64,000 nt of DNA from Sphingobacteriales bacterium. Lineage in GTDB: Bacteria > Bacteroidota > Bacteroidia > Chitinophagales > Chitinophagaceae. The stretch covers positions 1 to 64,000 of the forward strand of contig SEFT01000001.1 of assembly GCA_004144175.1 (NCBI GenBank), read 5' to 3'. The notes under the pieces were generated by a model. It searched no databases. It had not been told where the DNA came from and worked only from the letters and a program-made list of their open reading frames with translations. Within the stretch, counting starts at the first letter, position 1. Every line of letters starts with the position of its first letter. This document shows, one piece after another, positions 52,416 through 61,500 of this stretch. A program made the translations under genes and the position numbers.

Positions 52416-52910
52416 ATGAGCATCTACGAGGTATTATTCTGGTTTCTTACCGCTATGGCTATCGGTTGCGCACTTGGGGTTATCCTCAGCCGCAACCCGA
52501 TCAACAGCGTATTGTTCCTGATCGCTACATTCTTTGCCGTTTCAGGCCACTATCTTTTAATGAATGCCCAGTTCCTGGCCATCGTAAATATTATAGTTTA
52601 TGCCGGTGCCATCATGGTACTCTTCCTGTTTGTGATCATGCTCATGAACCTGAACGCGGACACAGAGCCGCAGAAGAACCGGTTGGTGCAGTTTGCGGGT
52701 ATCATATCGGGTGGAGTACTCTTCCTGGTAGTGTTGGCAGCGCTTAGCTCTAGCACACGTGGGTTCGTAGAAGAAACTTCGACAGACATTGGATTGATAA
52801 AAAATCTTGGTAAGACGCTGTTTACGCAGTATGTGTTACCATTCGAGATAAGCAGTGTGCTCTTTTTGAGTGCGATGATAGGTGCGGTGGTGATTGGTAG
52901 GAAGGAATAA
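52416..52910 (+). CDS. nuoJ: NADH-quinone oxidoreductase subunit J
   Basis: 164 aa, five membrane helices. Conserved NAQFLAIVNIIVYAGAIMVLFLFVIMLMN, including the pi-bulge helix TMH3 typical of NuoJ. The gap to nuoK carries two facing GGGG elements. Confidence 0.95.
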   Translation: MSIYEVLFWFLTAMAIGCALGVILSRNPINSVLFLIATFFAVSGHYLLMNAQFLAIVNIIVYAGAIMVLFLFVIMLMNLNADTEPQKNRLVQFAGIISGGVLFLVVLAALSSSTRGFVEETSTDIGLIKNLGKTLFTQYVLPFEISSVLFLSAMIGAVVIGRKE

Positions 52911-52934
52911 ATCCAGCCCTGGCCTAGAGGGAAA

Positions 52935-53037
52935 GCCCCCTAGCCCCTAAAGGGGGAATCAGGTAGAAAATAAATTTGATAACCTTCTTAGTCAATATAA
53001 CTAAGAAACAAAAAAAGCCCCTCTAGGGGTTTGGGGT
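52935..53037. repeat. Pair of facing GGGG-hairpin elements before nuoK
   Basis: GCCCCCTAGCCCCTAAAGGGGG (52935-52956) is an inverted version of GCCCCTCTAGGGGTTTGGGG (53017-53036), which abuts the nuoK ATG after one T. The AT-rich 60-bp spacer between them has no gene. The pair looks like a small MITE-like unit and could fold into a long hairpin. Confidence 0.65.
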
Positions 53038-53337
53038 ATGCCGATACAGTATTATTTGTTTTTGAGTCTTGCGTTGTTTTGCATTGGTATTGCAGGTACG
53101 CTGATGCGCCGCAACGCCATTATCATATTTATGTGTATCGAGCTGATGCTGAATGCGGTGAACTTGCTGCTGGTAGCGTTCTCCAAAATGCATAACGATG
53201 CGGCTGCGCAAATATTCGTGTTCTTTAGTATGGTGGTAGCTGCCGCAGAAGTAGCGGTTGGTCTTGCGATCATCGTGATGATGTACCGCAAAGTGCATTC
53301 GGTAGATATTAATATCCTGAACAGATTGAAACACTAG
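53038..53337 (+). CDS. nuoK: NADH-quinone oxidoreductase subunit K
   Basis: 99 aa, three membrane helices. The proton-channel Glu lies in [17 protein letters not shown] and the second in [18 protein letters not shown]. Start ATG 53038 directly follows a GGGG element. Confidence 0.95.
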   Translation: MPIQYYLFLSLALFCIGIAGTLMRRNAIIIFMCIELMLNAVNLLLVAFSKMHNDAAAQIFVFFSMVVAAAEVAVGLAIIVMMYRKVHSVDINILNRLKH

Positions 53338-53410
53338 GCTGCTGTTCTTGCAAAAGAGAATCGGTCCTTGTATATATTATTAACCGCGCTGCCGTAAGGC
53401 GGTAAAATTT

Positions 53411-53436
53411 AAAAGCTCCCTAAAAGGGGTTTGGGT
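53411..53436 (+). repeat. GGGG-hairpin element before nuoL
   Basis: AAAAGCTCCCTAAAAGGGGTTTGGGT abutting the nuoL ATG at 53437; the left arm is partly decayed (CTCCC against GGGG). Confidence 0.6.
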
Positions 53437-55326
53437 ATGACCAACTTAGTTTACTTAGTTCCATTATTTCCGCTGATCGGGTTTCTGATCAACGGCTTAG
53501 GCTGGAGAACCATACCAAAAGGTGTAGCCGGTGCTATCGGCAGCCTTACAGTACTGGGTTCTTTTATCGTATCGCTTCTTATTTTCTTCGAAGTAAAGAG
53601 CAGCGGCAGCACTACTGTCGTTCACCTGTTCGATTTTATCCAGTCGGGTAAATTATACATACCGTTCAGCTTCCAGGTAGATGCACTTTCGTCGCTCTTC
53701 CTGCTGATCATTACAGGTATTGGTTTCCTGATACACGTATATTCTACTTCTTACATGCACGATGACGAGGGAATGGTGAAGTATTTCGCCTATCTCAACC
53801 TCTTCGTATTCTCGATGTTGCTGTTGGTATTGGGTGCTAACTATCTTATCATGTTCATCGGCTGGGAAGGCGTAGGGCTTTGCTCCTACCTGCTTATCGG
53901 TTTCTGGTTCAAGAACAGGGATTATACCAATGCTGCTAAGAAAGCCTTCGTAATGAACCGCATCGGTGACCTTGGCTTTTTAGTGGGTATGCTGATGGTA
54001 CTGTACAATTTTGGCACACTTTCTTACCAGGAGTTCTTTGGCAAAATAGGCAGTATCGATGCTCCCGGTGCAGTAGGCGATAGCCTTTATACCTGGATCG
54101 CTGTTTGCTTCTTTATAGGTGCTATGGGTAAGAGTGCTCAGATACCTTTATATACGTGGCTGCCCGATGCGATGGCGGGTCCTACCCCGGTATCTGCACT
54201 TATCCACGCCGCTACGATGGTAACTGCCGGTATCTATATGATAGCCCGCAGCAGTGCCCTGTATAACCTGGCACCGACAGCGCAGGCCTTTATCGCCATC
54301 ATTGGTGTGGCTACGGCTTTACTAGCAGCAACTATCGCCATCAAACAATATGATATTAAGAAAGTACTTGCCTACTCTACGGTGAGCCAGCTGGGCTTTA
54401 TGTTCCTGGCGCTTGGTGTAGGTGCTTACACTACTGCCGTGTTCCACGTAATGACGCACGCCTTCTTCAAAGCCCTGATGTTCCTTGGCTCGGGTAGTGT
54501 GATACATGCGATGGGCGGCGAGCAGGACATCCGCAAAATGGGCGGACTAGGTAAGAAGATGCGTATCACGCAGATCACCTTCCTGATTGGTTGTCTCGCA
54601 ATCGCAGGTATCCCCGGTTTTTCCGGCTTCTTCTCTAAAGATGAGATACTGGCTGCTGCATTCTCGCATAACCCGATATTATTCTACCTCGCGCTGGCAG
54701 GTGCCATGATGACCGCATTCTATATGTTCCGCCTGTACTTCCTCACCTTTACAGGCCCGTTCCGTGGTACACACGAGCAAGAGCATCATCTGCATGAAAG
54801 CCCTGCGGCTATGACCATTCCACTCGTAGTGCTTGCAGTGCTTTCTATCGTTGGCGGTTATGTTGGTCTGCCTCCGGTTATCAGCGAGCATCACACGCTG
54901 GAGCATTATCTGAGCCCTGTGGTAACTAACTTCCGTATGCATCATCTGTCGCACGCCACCGAGTGGATGCTGATGGGACTGTCTACGGGTTTGGTTGTCG
55001 TAATGATCGTTGTTGCGTACACCATTACCAAGAAGCCAAACTTCATCCCGAATACCGGACTTGCCAGCGTGCTGGAAAACAAATGGTATGTGGATGAACT
55101 GTATAATGCTATTATCGTACGTCCGCTGGAAGGTCTGTCGAATGTGATGTACCGTTTTGTAGAGAAGCTTGGCATCGACGGACTTGTGAACGGTGTAGGC
55201 CGTAGCGTACGCTGGGGTAGCGACCGTGTACGCCTGCTGCAAAGCGGCCAGGTGGGCTTCTACATATTTGTAATGGTTATAGGCATGACCGTCGTTTTCG
55301 CCCTTAGCTATTTCTGGATTCAATAA
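53437..55326 (+). CDS. nuoL: NADH-quinone oxidoreductase subunit L
   Basis: 629 aa, about 16 membrane helices. Proton-pump (Mrp/antiporter-type) domain with GWEGVGLCSYLLIGFW, GAMGKSAQIPLYTWLPDAM-type segment (catalytic Lys) and HAATMVTAGIYMIAR, plus the long lateral helix at the C-terminus. ATG 53437 is preferred to a TTG two codons upstream. Confidence 0.96.
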   Translation: MTNLVYLVPLFPLIGFLINGLGWRTIPKGVAGAIGSLTVLGSFIVSLLIFFEVKSSGSTTVVHLFDFIQSGKLYIPFSFQVDALSSLFLLIITGIGFLIHVYSTSYMHDDEGMVKYFAYLNLFVFSMLLLVLGANYLIMFIGWEGVGLCSYLLIGFWFKNRDYTNAAKKAFVMNRIGDLGFLVGMLMVLYNFGTLSYQEFFGKIGSIDAPGAVGDSLYTWIAVCFFIGAMGKSAQIPLYTWLPDAMAGPTPVSALIHAATMVTAGIYMIARSSALYNLAPTAQAFIAIIGVATALLAATIAIKQYDIKKVLAYSTVSQLGFMFLALGVGAYTTAVFHVMTHAFFKALMFLGSGSVIHAMGGEQDIRKMGGLGKKMRITQITFLIGCLAIAGIPGFSGFFSKDEILAAAFSHNPILFYLALAGAMMTAFYMFRLYFLTFTGPFRGTHEQEHHLHESPAAMTIPLVVLAVLSIVGGYVGLPPVISEHHTLEHYLSPVVTNFRMHHLSHATEWMLMGLSTGLVVVMIVVAYTITKKPNFIPNTGLASVLENKWYVDELYNAIIVRPLEGLSNVMYRFVEKLGIDGLVNGVGRSVRWGSDRVRLLQSGQVGFYIFVMVIGMTVVFALSYFWIQ

Positions 55327-55365
55327 GATATACAACAGCAAACTGCAAACACTGCAATTAGCACT

Positions 55366-56799
55366 ATGTTACTAACACTACTCATACTCATACCATTACT
55401 GGCCGGTGCGGTAAGTTTTGCGATAAATGGAAACGGAGCGAAGGGATTGGCGCTTGTCAGCTCACTGGCTACGCTGGCTATCTCGGGTATCATCTGCGAT
55501 GCGGATGTAACATCCTTCAGCACACCATGGATACCACGCCTTGGCACACAATTCAGCCTGCTGGGCGATGGCATGAGCAGTATGCTCTGTCTGCTAACAG
55601 GTATTGTAATGACAGTGGTTATCATCGCCATCTGGAATAAAGAAGTAGAACGCCCGGGCGCTTTCTACGGACTGATGCTCCTGTCACAAGCGGGTATTAC
55701 AGGTGTGTTCCTGGCTTATGATGCTCTGTTATTCTATTTCTTCTGGGAGCTGGCGCTGATACCTGTTTACTTCCTGTGTTCTCAGTGGGGCGGCGAAAAA
55801 CGTATTCCGGTTACCTTTAAGTTCTTCGTTTATACATTCGTAGGTAGCCTTATTATGCTGGCTGCCTTGATCTACTTGTCGCTGCAAAGCCCGGGTGCAG
55901 ATGCTTATTCGTGGCAGAACATTGTTCGTGCCGGTTCTTCATTACCGGCCAGCGAACAGAAATGGCTGTTCTGGATGATCTTTATCGCATTTGCCATTAA
56001 GATGCCAATCTTCCCGTTCCACACCTGGCAGCCCGATGCTTACGAGCAGTCGCCTACACCGGTAACGATCATCCTAAGCGCCCTGATGGTGAAGATGGGT
56101 ATGTTCGCGGTGATACGCTGGCTGCTGCCGGTAGTGCCCGAGGGTGTTGCCTTCTGGTCGGATACGGTAATTACACTTTCTATTGTAGGTATTGTCTACG
56201 CTTCGTTGCTGGCGATTGTGCAAACAGATATTAAACGCCTCGTTGCCTATTCATCCATAGCCCACATGGGCCTGATGTGTGCTGCAGCTTTCGCGAATAC
56301 ACATTCGGGCATGCACGGGCTGATGGTGCAGATGTTCAACCACGGTATCAACATCACAGGTATGTGGCTGCTGGTACATATGGTAGAACAACGCTGGGGC
56401 ACGCGTGATATGACCCGCCTGGGTGGTATGGCCAGTACAGCTCCACAAATGGCAATTGCTTTAGTAATTATATCTGTAGCGAATGTGGCACTGCCGCTGA
56501 CCAACGGATTTATAGGTGAGTTCATGCTGTTTAACGGCCTGTTCGAGAGCCAGTCGCCTTATCATATTACATTTATGGTAGTAGCGGGTCTGGGTATCAT
56601 CCTGGGTGCTGTTTACACCCTTAACATGGTGCAGCGTACGGCTTACGGCAATGCTACTGAAATGGTAGTGGCAAAAGACCTGACGGCAAACGAATATCTT
56701 GGGCTGGGCGTGATCATAGCGCTGATACTTTTCCTGGGCGTATATCCTAAACCGCTACTGGAACTGACAGCAGGCGCAGTGAACCAAATAATACCTTAA
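55366..56799 (+). CDS. nuoM: NADH-quinone oxidoreductase subunit M
   Basis: 477 aa antiporter-type subunit, about 14 helices. FFWELALIPVYFLCSQWGG, KMPIFPFHTWQPDAYEQSPTP, and AYSSIAHMGLMC are the NuoM core motifs with the channel Lys and Glu. Starts 40 bp after nuoL. Confidence 0.96.
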   Translation: MLLTLLILIPLLAGAVSFAINGNGAKGLALVSSLATLAISGIICDADVTSFSTPWIPRLGTQFSLLGDGMSSMLCLLTGIVMTVVIIAIWNKEVERPGAFYGLMLLSQAGITGVFLAYDALLFYFFWELALIPVYFLCSQWGGEKRIPVTFKFFVYTFVGSLIMLAALIYLSLQSPGADAYSWQNIVRAGSSLPASEQKWLFWMIFIAFAIKMPIFPFHTWQPDAYEQSPTPVTIILSALMVKMGMFAVIRWLLPVVPEGVAFWSDTVITLSIVGIVYASLLAIVQTDIKRLVAYSSIAHMGLMCAAAFANTHSGMHGLMVQMFNHGINITGMWLLVHMVEQRWGTRDMTRLGGMASTAPQMAIALVIISVANVALPLTNGFIGEFMLFNGLFESQSPYHITFMVVAGLGIILGAVYTLNMVQRTAYGNATEMVVAKDLTANEYLGLGVIIALILFLGVYPKPLLELTAGAVNQIIP

Positions 56800-56821
56800 T
56801 AACAGAACTTATTTATACAAC

Positions 56822-58201
56822 ATGAAGGCAATTATTGCTGCTACTCTTATAGGTGTCGTGCTCATGTTTACCGGGATACTGGTAAAAGAGAAGAAATCGG
56901 CGGTGACCATAGCAACCGTGCTGCTGTTCCTGTTGCTCGGCGTCAATGTATGGGAACTTGTGTCGGCGGACGTGAATGCACCGCAGATGTACTTCAACAA
57001 CATGCTGCGCATCGATAGCTATGCCTTGTGGTTCAACACCATGATGACCGGCTGCACCTTTCTGTATGCCTTGCTGGTAGGTAAAGAGGTAGCTAAAGTG
57101 GGTACGCATGTAGCTGATTATTTTGCGCTTATCAGTTTTATCCTTTGCGGTATTTATCTGCTGTCGGGCTATAATAATATGTTGATCCTGTTCATAGGTA
57201 TCGAAATACTTTCTATACCTCAATACATACTGGCAGGTAGCGACAAGAAGAACCTGAAAAGTAGTGAGGCTTCACTCAAATACTTCCTGATGGGTGCTTT
57301 CTCCACAGGTATTCTGCTGATGGGCATTACGCTGCTGTACGGTGCCACGGGATCATTTGATATTATCGGGTTTACCTTTCTTCAGTCCGCTGAGTTAAAT
57401 CCACTGGCACTGGCAGGTATTTTGTTTTTGATGGTGGCTCTATCATTCAAGGTTTCAGCCGCGCCGTTCCATATCTGGACACCTGACGTATACGATGGTA
57501 CACCTACACCTTTCACCGCCTTTATGGCCACGGTTGTAAAGGCCGGTGCCTTTATTGCCTTCCTTCGTTTGTTCAGCGTAGCATTTGGCTCGCTCAGCAG
57601 TCATTGGATGATGATACTGGCCATTATTACGGCACTTACACTGCTTATTGGTAACATCACCGCTGTATTCCAGCAGAGTGTAAAACGTATGCTGGCTTAT
57701 TCATCTATCGCTCAGGCAGGCTTTATGCTGTTTGCCATCATAGCTGTAAATGCTACGGCGTGGCAGGGCATGATCATCTATGCAGTGGCCTATAGCGTGG
57801 CTACTATAGGTGTGTTTGCTGTGCTCATGAAGCTGAAAGACTACACCTACGACGGCTTTAACGGCCTGGCGCGTAAAGAGCCTGCGTTGGCTTTCTTTAC
57901 TACTATATTCCTGCTGTCGCTGGCAGGTATACCGCTTACGGGCGGCTTTATGGCTAAGTTCTTTGTACTACAGGCAGCAGTAGAGCAGGGTAGCCTGCTT
58001 TGGCTGGTAATATTCGGTCTGCTGATGGCGGCGGTAAGTGCTTACTACTACTTCCGCGTTATCATCGCTATGTACTTCAAAGAAGGTACGCCCGAGCTAC
58101 ATGCAGAGGTGAGCGGCGGAGAAAAATTCCTGCTAGCTATGACCTGTGTTCTGGTGATACTGATAGGTGTTGCACCACAACTTTTCCTGAATAATATATA
58201 A
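56822..58201 (+). CDS. nuoN: NADH-quinone oxidoreductase subunit N
   Basis: 459 aa antiporter-type subunit, about 14 helices. FIGIEILSIPQYILAG, FKVSAAPFHIWTPDVYDGTPTP and YSSIAQAGFML are the core motifs. Last gene of the operon; a strong terminator follows 26 bp later. Confidence 0.96.
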   Translation: MKAIIAATLIGVVLMFTGILVKEKKSAVTIATVLLFLLLGVNVWELVSADVNAPQMYFNNMLRIDSYALWFNTMMTGCTFLYALLVGKEVAKVGTHVADYFALISFILCGIYLLSGYNNMLILFIGIEILSIPQYILAGSDKKNLKSSEASLKYFLMGAFSTGILLMGITLLYGATGSFDIIGFTFLQSAELNPLALAGILFLMVALSFKVSAAPFHIWTPDVYDGTPTPFTAFMATVVKAGAFIAFLRLFSVAFGSLSSHWMMILAIITALTLLIGNITAVFQQSVKRMLAYSSIAQAGFMLFAIIAVNATAWQGMIIYAVAYSVATIGVFAVLMKLKDYTYDGFNGLARKEPALAFFTTIFLLSLAGIPLTGGFMAKFFVLQAAVEQGSLLWLVIFGLLMAAVSAYYYFRVIIAMYFKEGTPELHAEVSGGEKFLLAMTCVLVILIGVAPQLFLNNI

Positions 58202-58227
58202 TACTCAATAGCTTCTTTTCGTTATAG

Positions 58228-58253
58228 ATGGCCGGATATTCCGGCCATTTTTT
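58228..58253 (+). terminator. Terminator of the nuo operon
   Basis: 9-bp perfect stem ATGGCCGGA/TCCGGCCAT, TAT loop, then six T (58248-58253). The T-tract runs directly into the ATG of the next gene. Confidence 0.9.
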
Positions 58254-58538
58254 ATGAAATATATTGCCCTTGCCTCCCTTGCCGTACCTCCCTGCCTGTT
58301 TTCTATTTCGTCGGGTGTGAACTTGTATAAAATACAACCCATAGGCGTATTTACGCTTTTATGCGAATTCTGCTTCTTTATCGGATTGCAAATAGCTGCG
58401 GGCGTGGTTTTGGGAAGGCTACTCTGCTGGTTGTTTGGCGAGCATCCTTTATCATCGTATTATGGGTTCTTGTTTATCGCCTTGTCTTACACATTCGGCT
58501 ACTTTTTTAAACTCTATCAGATCCATCAATGTTGTTAG
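58254..58538 (+). CDS. Small unknown membrane protein
   Basis: 94 aa with three hydrophobic stretches (about 2-20, 28-57, 67-82), so an inner-membrane protein. I do not recognise a family. The ATG is the base after the T-tract of the nuo terminator, so it must be made by read-through or as a nearly leaderless message. It overlaps the next gene by 10 bp, suggesting a coupled pair. Confidence 0.55.
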   Translation: MKYIALASLAVPPCLFSISSGVNLYKIQPIGVFTLLCEFCFFIGLQIAAGVVLGRLLCWLFGEHPLSSYYGFLFIALSYTFGYFFKLYQIHQCC

Positions 58539-58900
58539 AAAAGATTTTGGTAAAGAGCTTTGCTGCTTTTGGTGCTACATCACTTTTGCTCATTCCTTAC
58601 TTTGCAGCCATGTTCGCATTAGGAGAGAGCTATGATCCTTTCAGGCCGGATATAGATACCAAATTTGCTCCCGGATTCAGCCAACTGAAATTTGACTCGA
58701 TCCACCCGGGAATGGATAGCACAGTAGTGCTTAATATTTTAGGCAAGCCAATTTATACATATGGAGATAGTGTAACGACACAATGGAGTTATTCATCGGA
58801 TGCAAAATGCAAATGCTATGATTTAGCATGGCTTACCAAGGTCATTATATTACAGGATGGAAAAGTTATTGACAAGTTGGATGGCGTTGCGTTCGACTAG
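58529..58900 (+). CDS. Unknown protein with BamE/SmpA-like domain
   Basis: 123 aa. One N-terminal membrane anchor (about 10-32), then a domain with SIHPGMDSTVVLNILGKP, WSYSSDAK and TKVIILQDGKVIDK, the layout of SmpA/OmlA (BamE-like) domains: GM, then VxxxLGxP, then W-Y, then dG-V. It is probably anchored in the inner membrane, facing the periplasm. BamE proper is a lipoprotein; no lipobox is visible here. Overlaps the preceding small membrane gene by 10 bp. Confidence 0.6.
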   Translation: MLLEKILVKSFAAFGATSLLLIPYFAAMFALGESYDPFRPDIDTKFAPGFSQLKFDSIHPGMDSTVVLNILGKPIYTYGDSVTTQWSYSSDAKCKCYDLAWLTKVIILQDGKVIDKLDGVAFD

Positions 58901-59067
58901 CATTTCTGTTAAAACCCTTTAACGCCTGCGTTCTATGATTATGCGTAATTTTGTGCAGTAGTGGCCGGTGGATAACGTGCACGATTTACCCACATCTGTG
59001 TATTTCTTTCCGCCTGCAAATTGACAACCTGCACTACTTTCGGTGTGAACAGGAAAACGAGGAACGT

Positions 59068-59706
59068 ATGGATATCGAACAACTCATGCCACATGTTGAA
59101 GCGCTGATATTTGCCAGCGAGCGTCCCCTTACTCAACTAGAGATGGTAGAGATGGTGAGCGCTGCATTGGAAGAATCTGTAGAGGCTGAGCGTATCGCTA
59201 CTTGTATAGAAGCCATCCGTGAAAAGTATGACGCTTCTTACTATCCTTTCCAGCTGCGCGAAGCGGGTGGCGGATACCAATTTTTGACCAAGAAGGCGTA
59301 CCATAAAACTGTATTGCAGCTTAACGGCGACAAACATATTAAAAAGCTGTCTTCTGCTGCCATGGAAACCCTGGCGATCATTGCTTACAAGCAGCCGATC
59401 ACCAAATCTGAAGTAGAATTTATACGCGGGGTGAGTGCCGATTACTCTATCCAGAAACTGCTGGAAAAAGAACTGATCGTTATCACAGGCCGTAATGAGA
59501 ATATGGTAGGTAAGCCCCTTACCTATGCTACGTCTAAGAACTTTATGGATTACCTGGGCATCAACGGTCCTAAGGAACTTCCTCAGCTTAAAGACATTAG
59601 CAATATAGAGATCGTAATGCCTACAAACGGCAGCGAGGCGATACCGGATGAAAATACTAACCTGCTGGTAACAGCTGATGGTAGTCTGGAAGAATCGCCG
59701 GAATAA
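59068..59706 (+). CDS. scpB: Segregation and condensation protein B
   Basis: 212 aa from ATG 59068 (MDIEQLMPHVEALIFASERPL), which matches the ScpB N-terminus; an upstream start at 58951 adds 39 unrelated residues. Two winged-helix domains: the ALIFASERPLT motif and then SSAAMETLAIIAYKQPITKSEVEFIRGVS. ScpB forms the SMC-ScpAB condensin complex. scpA and smc are not in the window. Confidence 0.94.
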   Translation: MDIEQLMPHVEALIFASERPLTQLEMVEMVSAALEESVEAERIATCIEAIREKYDASYYPFQLREAGGGYQFLTKKAYHKTVLQLNGDKHIKKLSSAAMETLAIIAYKQPITKSEVEFIRGVSADYSIQKLLEKELIVITGRNENMVGKPLTYATSKNFMDYLGINGPKELPQLKDISNIEIVMPTNGSEAIPDENTNLLVTADGSLEESPE

Positions 59707-59730
59707 GTCTTTTTTCATAGTGTTGATAGA

Positions 59731-59760
59731 CCCGTCCGGTTCGTCCGGACGGGTTTTTTT
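59731..59760 (+). terminator. Terminator of scpB
   Basis: 9-bp perfect stem CCCGTCCGG/CCGGACGGG, TTCGT loop, then seven T. Confidence 0.93.
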
Positions 59761-59788
59761 GTTTGGCGGGCGCCACTGCTTATTTTTG
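59759..59788 (+). promoter_or_regulatory. Promoter of the M28 peptidase gene
   Basis: TTG (59759-59761), 19 bases, TATTTTTG (59781-59788), the Bacteroidota promoter layout, 14 bases before ATG 59803. The TTG is formed by the last T bases of the scpB terminator. Confidence 0.6.
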
Positions 59789-59802
59789 CGCAAACGCCAT
59801 TC

Positions 59803-61461
59803 ATGAACGTCCGTGCCTTTGCCTGCTTACTTCCGCTTACTGTTATACTCCAGACATACCAGGCAGATGCCCAAAGCCGTGCAGACCGCAGAGTAATAGA
59901 GCAACTGAAAAAGGACATCGGCTACCTGGCGTCGGACGAACTGGAAGGGCGCGGTACTGGTACCGAAGGGGAACGTAAAGCCGCAGCCTACATAGAAAAG
60001 GCATACAAAGAAGCACAGATAGCGGGTTACAACAACAACTATATCTATCCATTCACCTTCTCTACAGGTAAAGAGATAGCCAATATCGCGCACATTACAG
60101 TAAACAGCGATCGTATCAAGATGCCGGAGGAAGGTTTTTTGTTACCTTTTAGCGCTAATAAGCGTGCGTATAGCGAAGTGATACCCGATGTGCTGGAACG
60201 TGGCAATGTGTGGCTGATGCCGCTATACGAAGAAAAAGAAGACGCGCAGGATGCGCACTTTGACTGGGAAAAAGCAGCTTACGAGAAATGCAAAAGTGCC
60301 ATTTCGCATGGTGCCAGCGGGGTACTGCTATATGACAACTATGGCGCAAAGTTCCCACCGGAGTTCAACCCGAAATCGGAGTACGATGTCCTGGATATAC
60401 CGGTAGGCTATATCAGCTTCAAGGCCTACCAACAACGCTTTAATGAGAACCAGCAGCGCACCACTATGCCGAACTTGTCGGTAGAGCTAAACAGCTATCT
60501 GAAGAAGGCTGAAATAACAGGCCACAACGTGGCAGCATTCATCGACAATAAAGCCCCATATACGGTAGTACTGGGTGCACACTACGACCACCTGGGCTAC
60601 GGCGAAGATGGCAACAGCCTGAACGCCAAGAAAGACAGGCAAATACACAACGGTGCCGATGATAATGCCAGCGGTACGGCTGCGTTGCTGCAACTGGCTG
60701 CGCAGATAAAGACGGCGAAACTGAAACATTACAACTACTTGTTTATCAACTTCTCGGGCGAAGAGATGGGGCTAATTGGCTCAAAGGCAATTGTGAAAGA
60801 TGCCAAGCTCGATAGCACGAAGATCGCATACATGATAAATATGGATATGCTGGGCAGGCTGAATGACAGCACGCACAAGCTGACCGTAGGCGGTATAGGC
60901 ACCTCGCCGGTGTGGGGTGGCGTTATCAACAATAAACTGAGCAAGAACTTCAAGATGGTGATTGATAGCTCTGGTGTAGGGCCGTCGGACCATTCTTCTT
61001 TCTATTATGCAGGTGTGCCGGTGCTGTTTTTCTTCACCGGTATACATAGCGACTACCACAAGCCCAGCGACGATGCCGATAAGATCAACTACGCAGGCGA
61101 GGCGCAGGTGATAAAGTACATTTACAGCGTAATAGAAAAGATGGACAAACAATCTAAGCCGGTATTTACTGCTACCAAGCAAAACTCAGTAGGCAAGGTG
61201 CGCTTTAAAGTTACGCTAGGCATTATGCCCGACTACTCATTTGCAGATGGCGGTGTGCGGGTAGATGGTGTAACGGAAGGCAAGCCGGCCATAAAAGCAG
61301 GTATAAAAGGTGGCGACATCATTACCCAAATGGGTGAGCATAAAATAAACGGCATGCAGGGGTATATGGAAGCATTAAGCAATTTTGCAAAAGATGATAC
61401 GGTAGATGTCACTATCATGCGCGATGGCAAGCCAATGCAGGTTAAGGTAACTTTTGAATAA
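59803..61461 (+). CDS. M28-family metallopeptidase with C-terminal PDZ domain
   Basis: 552 aa. Signal peptide to about residue 24 (QADAQS), a PA-like insert (about 100-225), and the M28 zinc domain: GAHYDHLGYG, HNGADDNASGTA, FINFSGEEMGLIGS, NMDMLGRL, then HSDYHKPSDD. A PDZ domain closes the protein (about 475-552: GGVRVDGVTEGKPAIKAG, GGDIITQMGEHKI). All metal ligands are visible (His/Asp, Asp, Glu-Glu, Asp, His). Exported aminopeptidase; the PDZ domain may recruit substrate. Single gene with a clear promoter. Confidence 0.92.
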   Translation: MNVRAFACLLPLTVILQTYQADAQSRADRRVIEQLKKDIGYLASDELEGRGTGTEGERKAAAYIEKAYKEAQIAGYNNNYIYPFTFSTGKEIANIAHITVNSDRIKMPEEGFLLPFSANKRAYSEVIPDVLERGNVWLMPLYEEKEDAQDAHFDWEKAAYEKCKSAISHGASGVLLYDNYGAKFPPEFNPKSEYDVLDIPVGYISFKAYQQRFNENQQRTTMPNLSVELNSYLKKAEITGHNVAAFIDNKAPYTVVLGAHYDHLGYGEDGNSLNAKKDRQIHNGADDNASGTAALLQLAAQIKTAKLKHYNYLFINFSGEEMGLIGSKAIVKDAKLDSTKIAYMINMDMLGRLNDSTHKLTVGGIGTSPVWGGVINNKLSKNFKMVIDSSGVGPSDHSSFYYAGVPVLFFFTGIHSDYHKPSDDADKINYAGEAQVIKYIYSVIEKMDKQSKPVFTATKQNSVGKVRFKVTLGIMPDYSFADGGVRVDGVTEGKPAIKAGIKGGDIITQMGEHKINGMQGYMEALSNFAKDDTVDVTIMRDGKPMQVKVTFE

Positions 61462-61500
61462 CGTATATAGCAGGTACAATATTTTTACTCAAACAATCAT

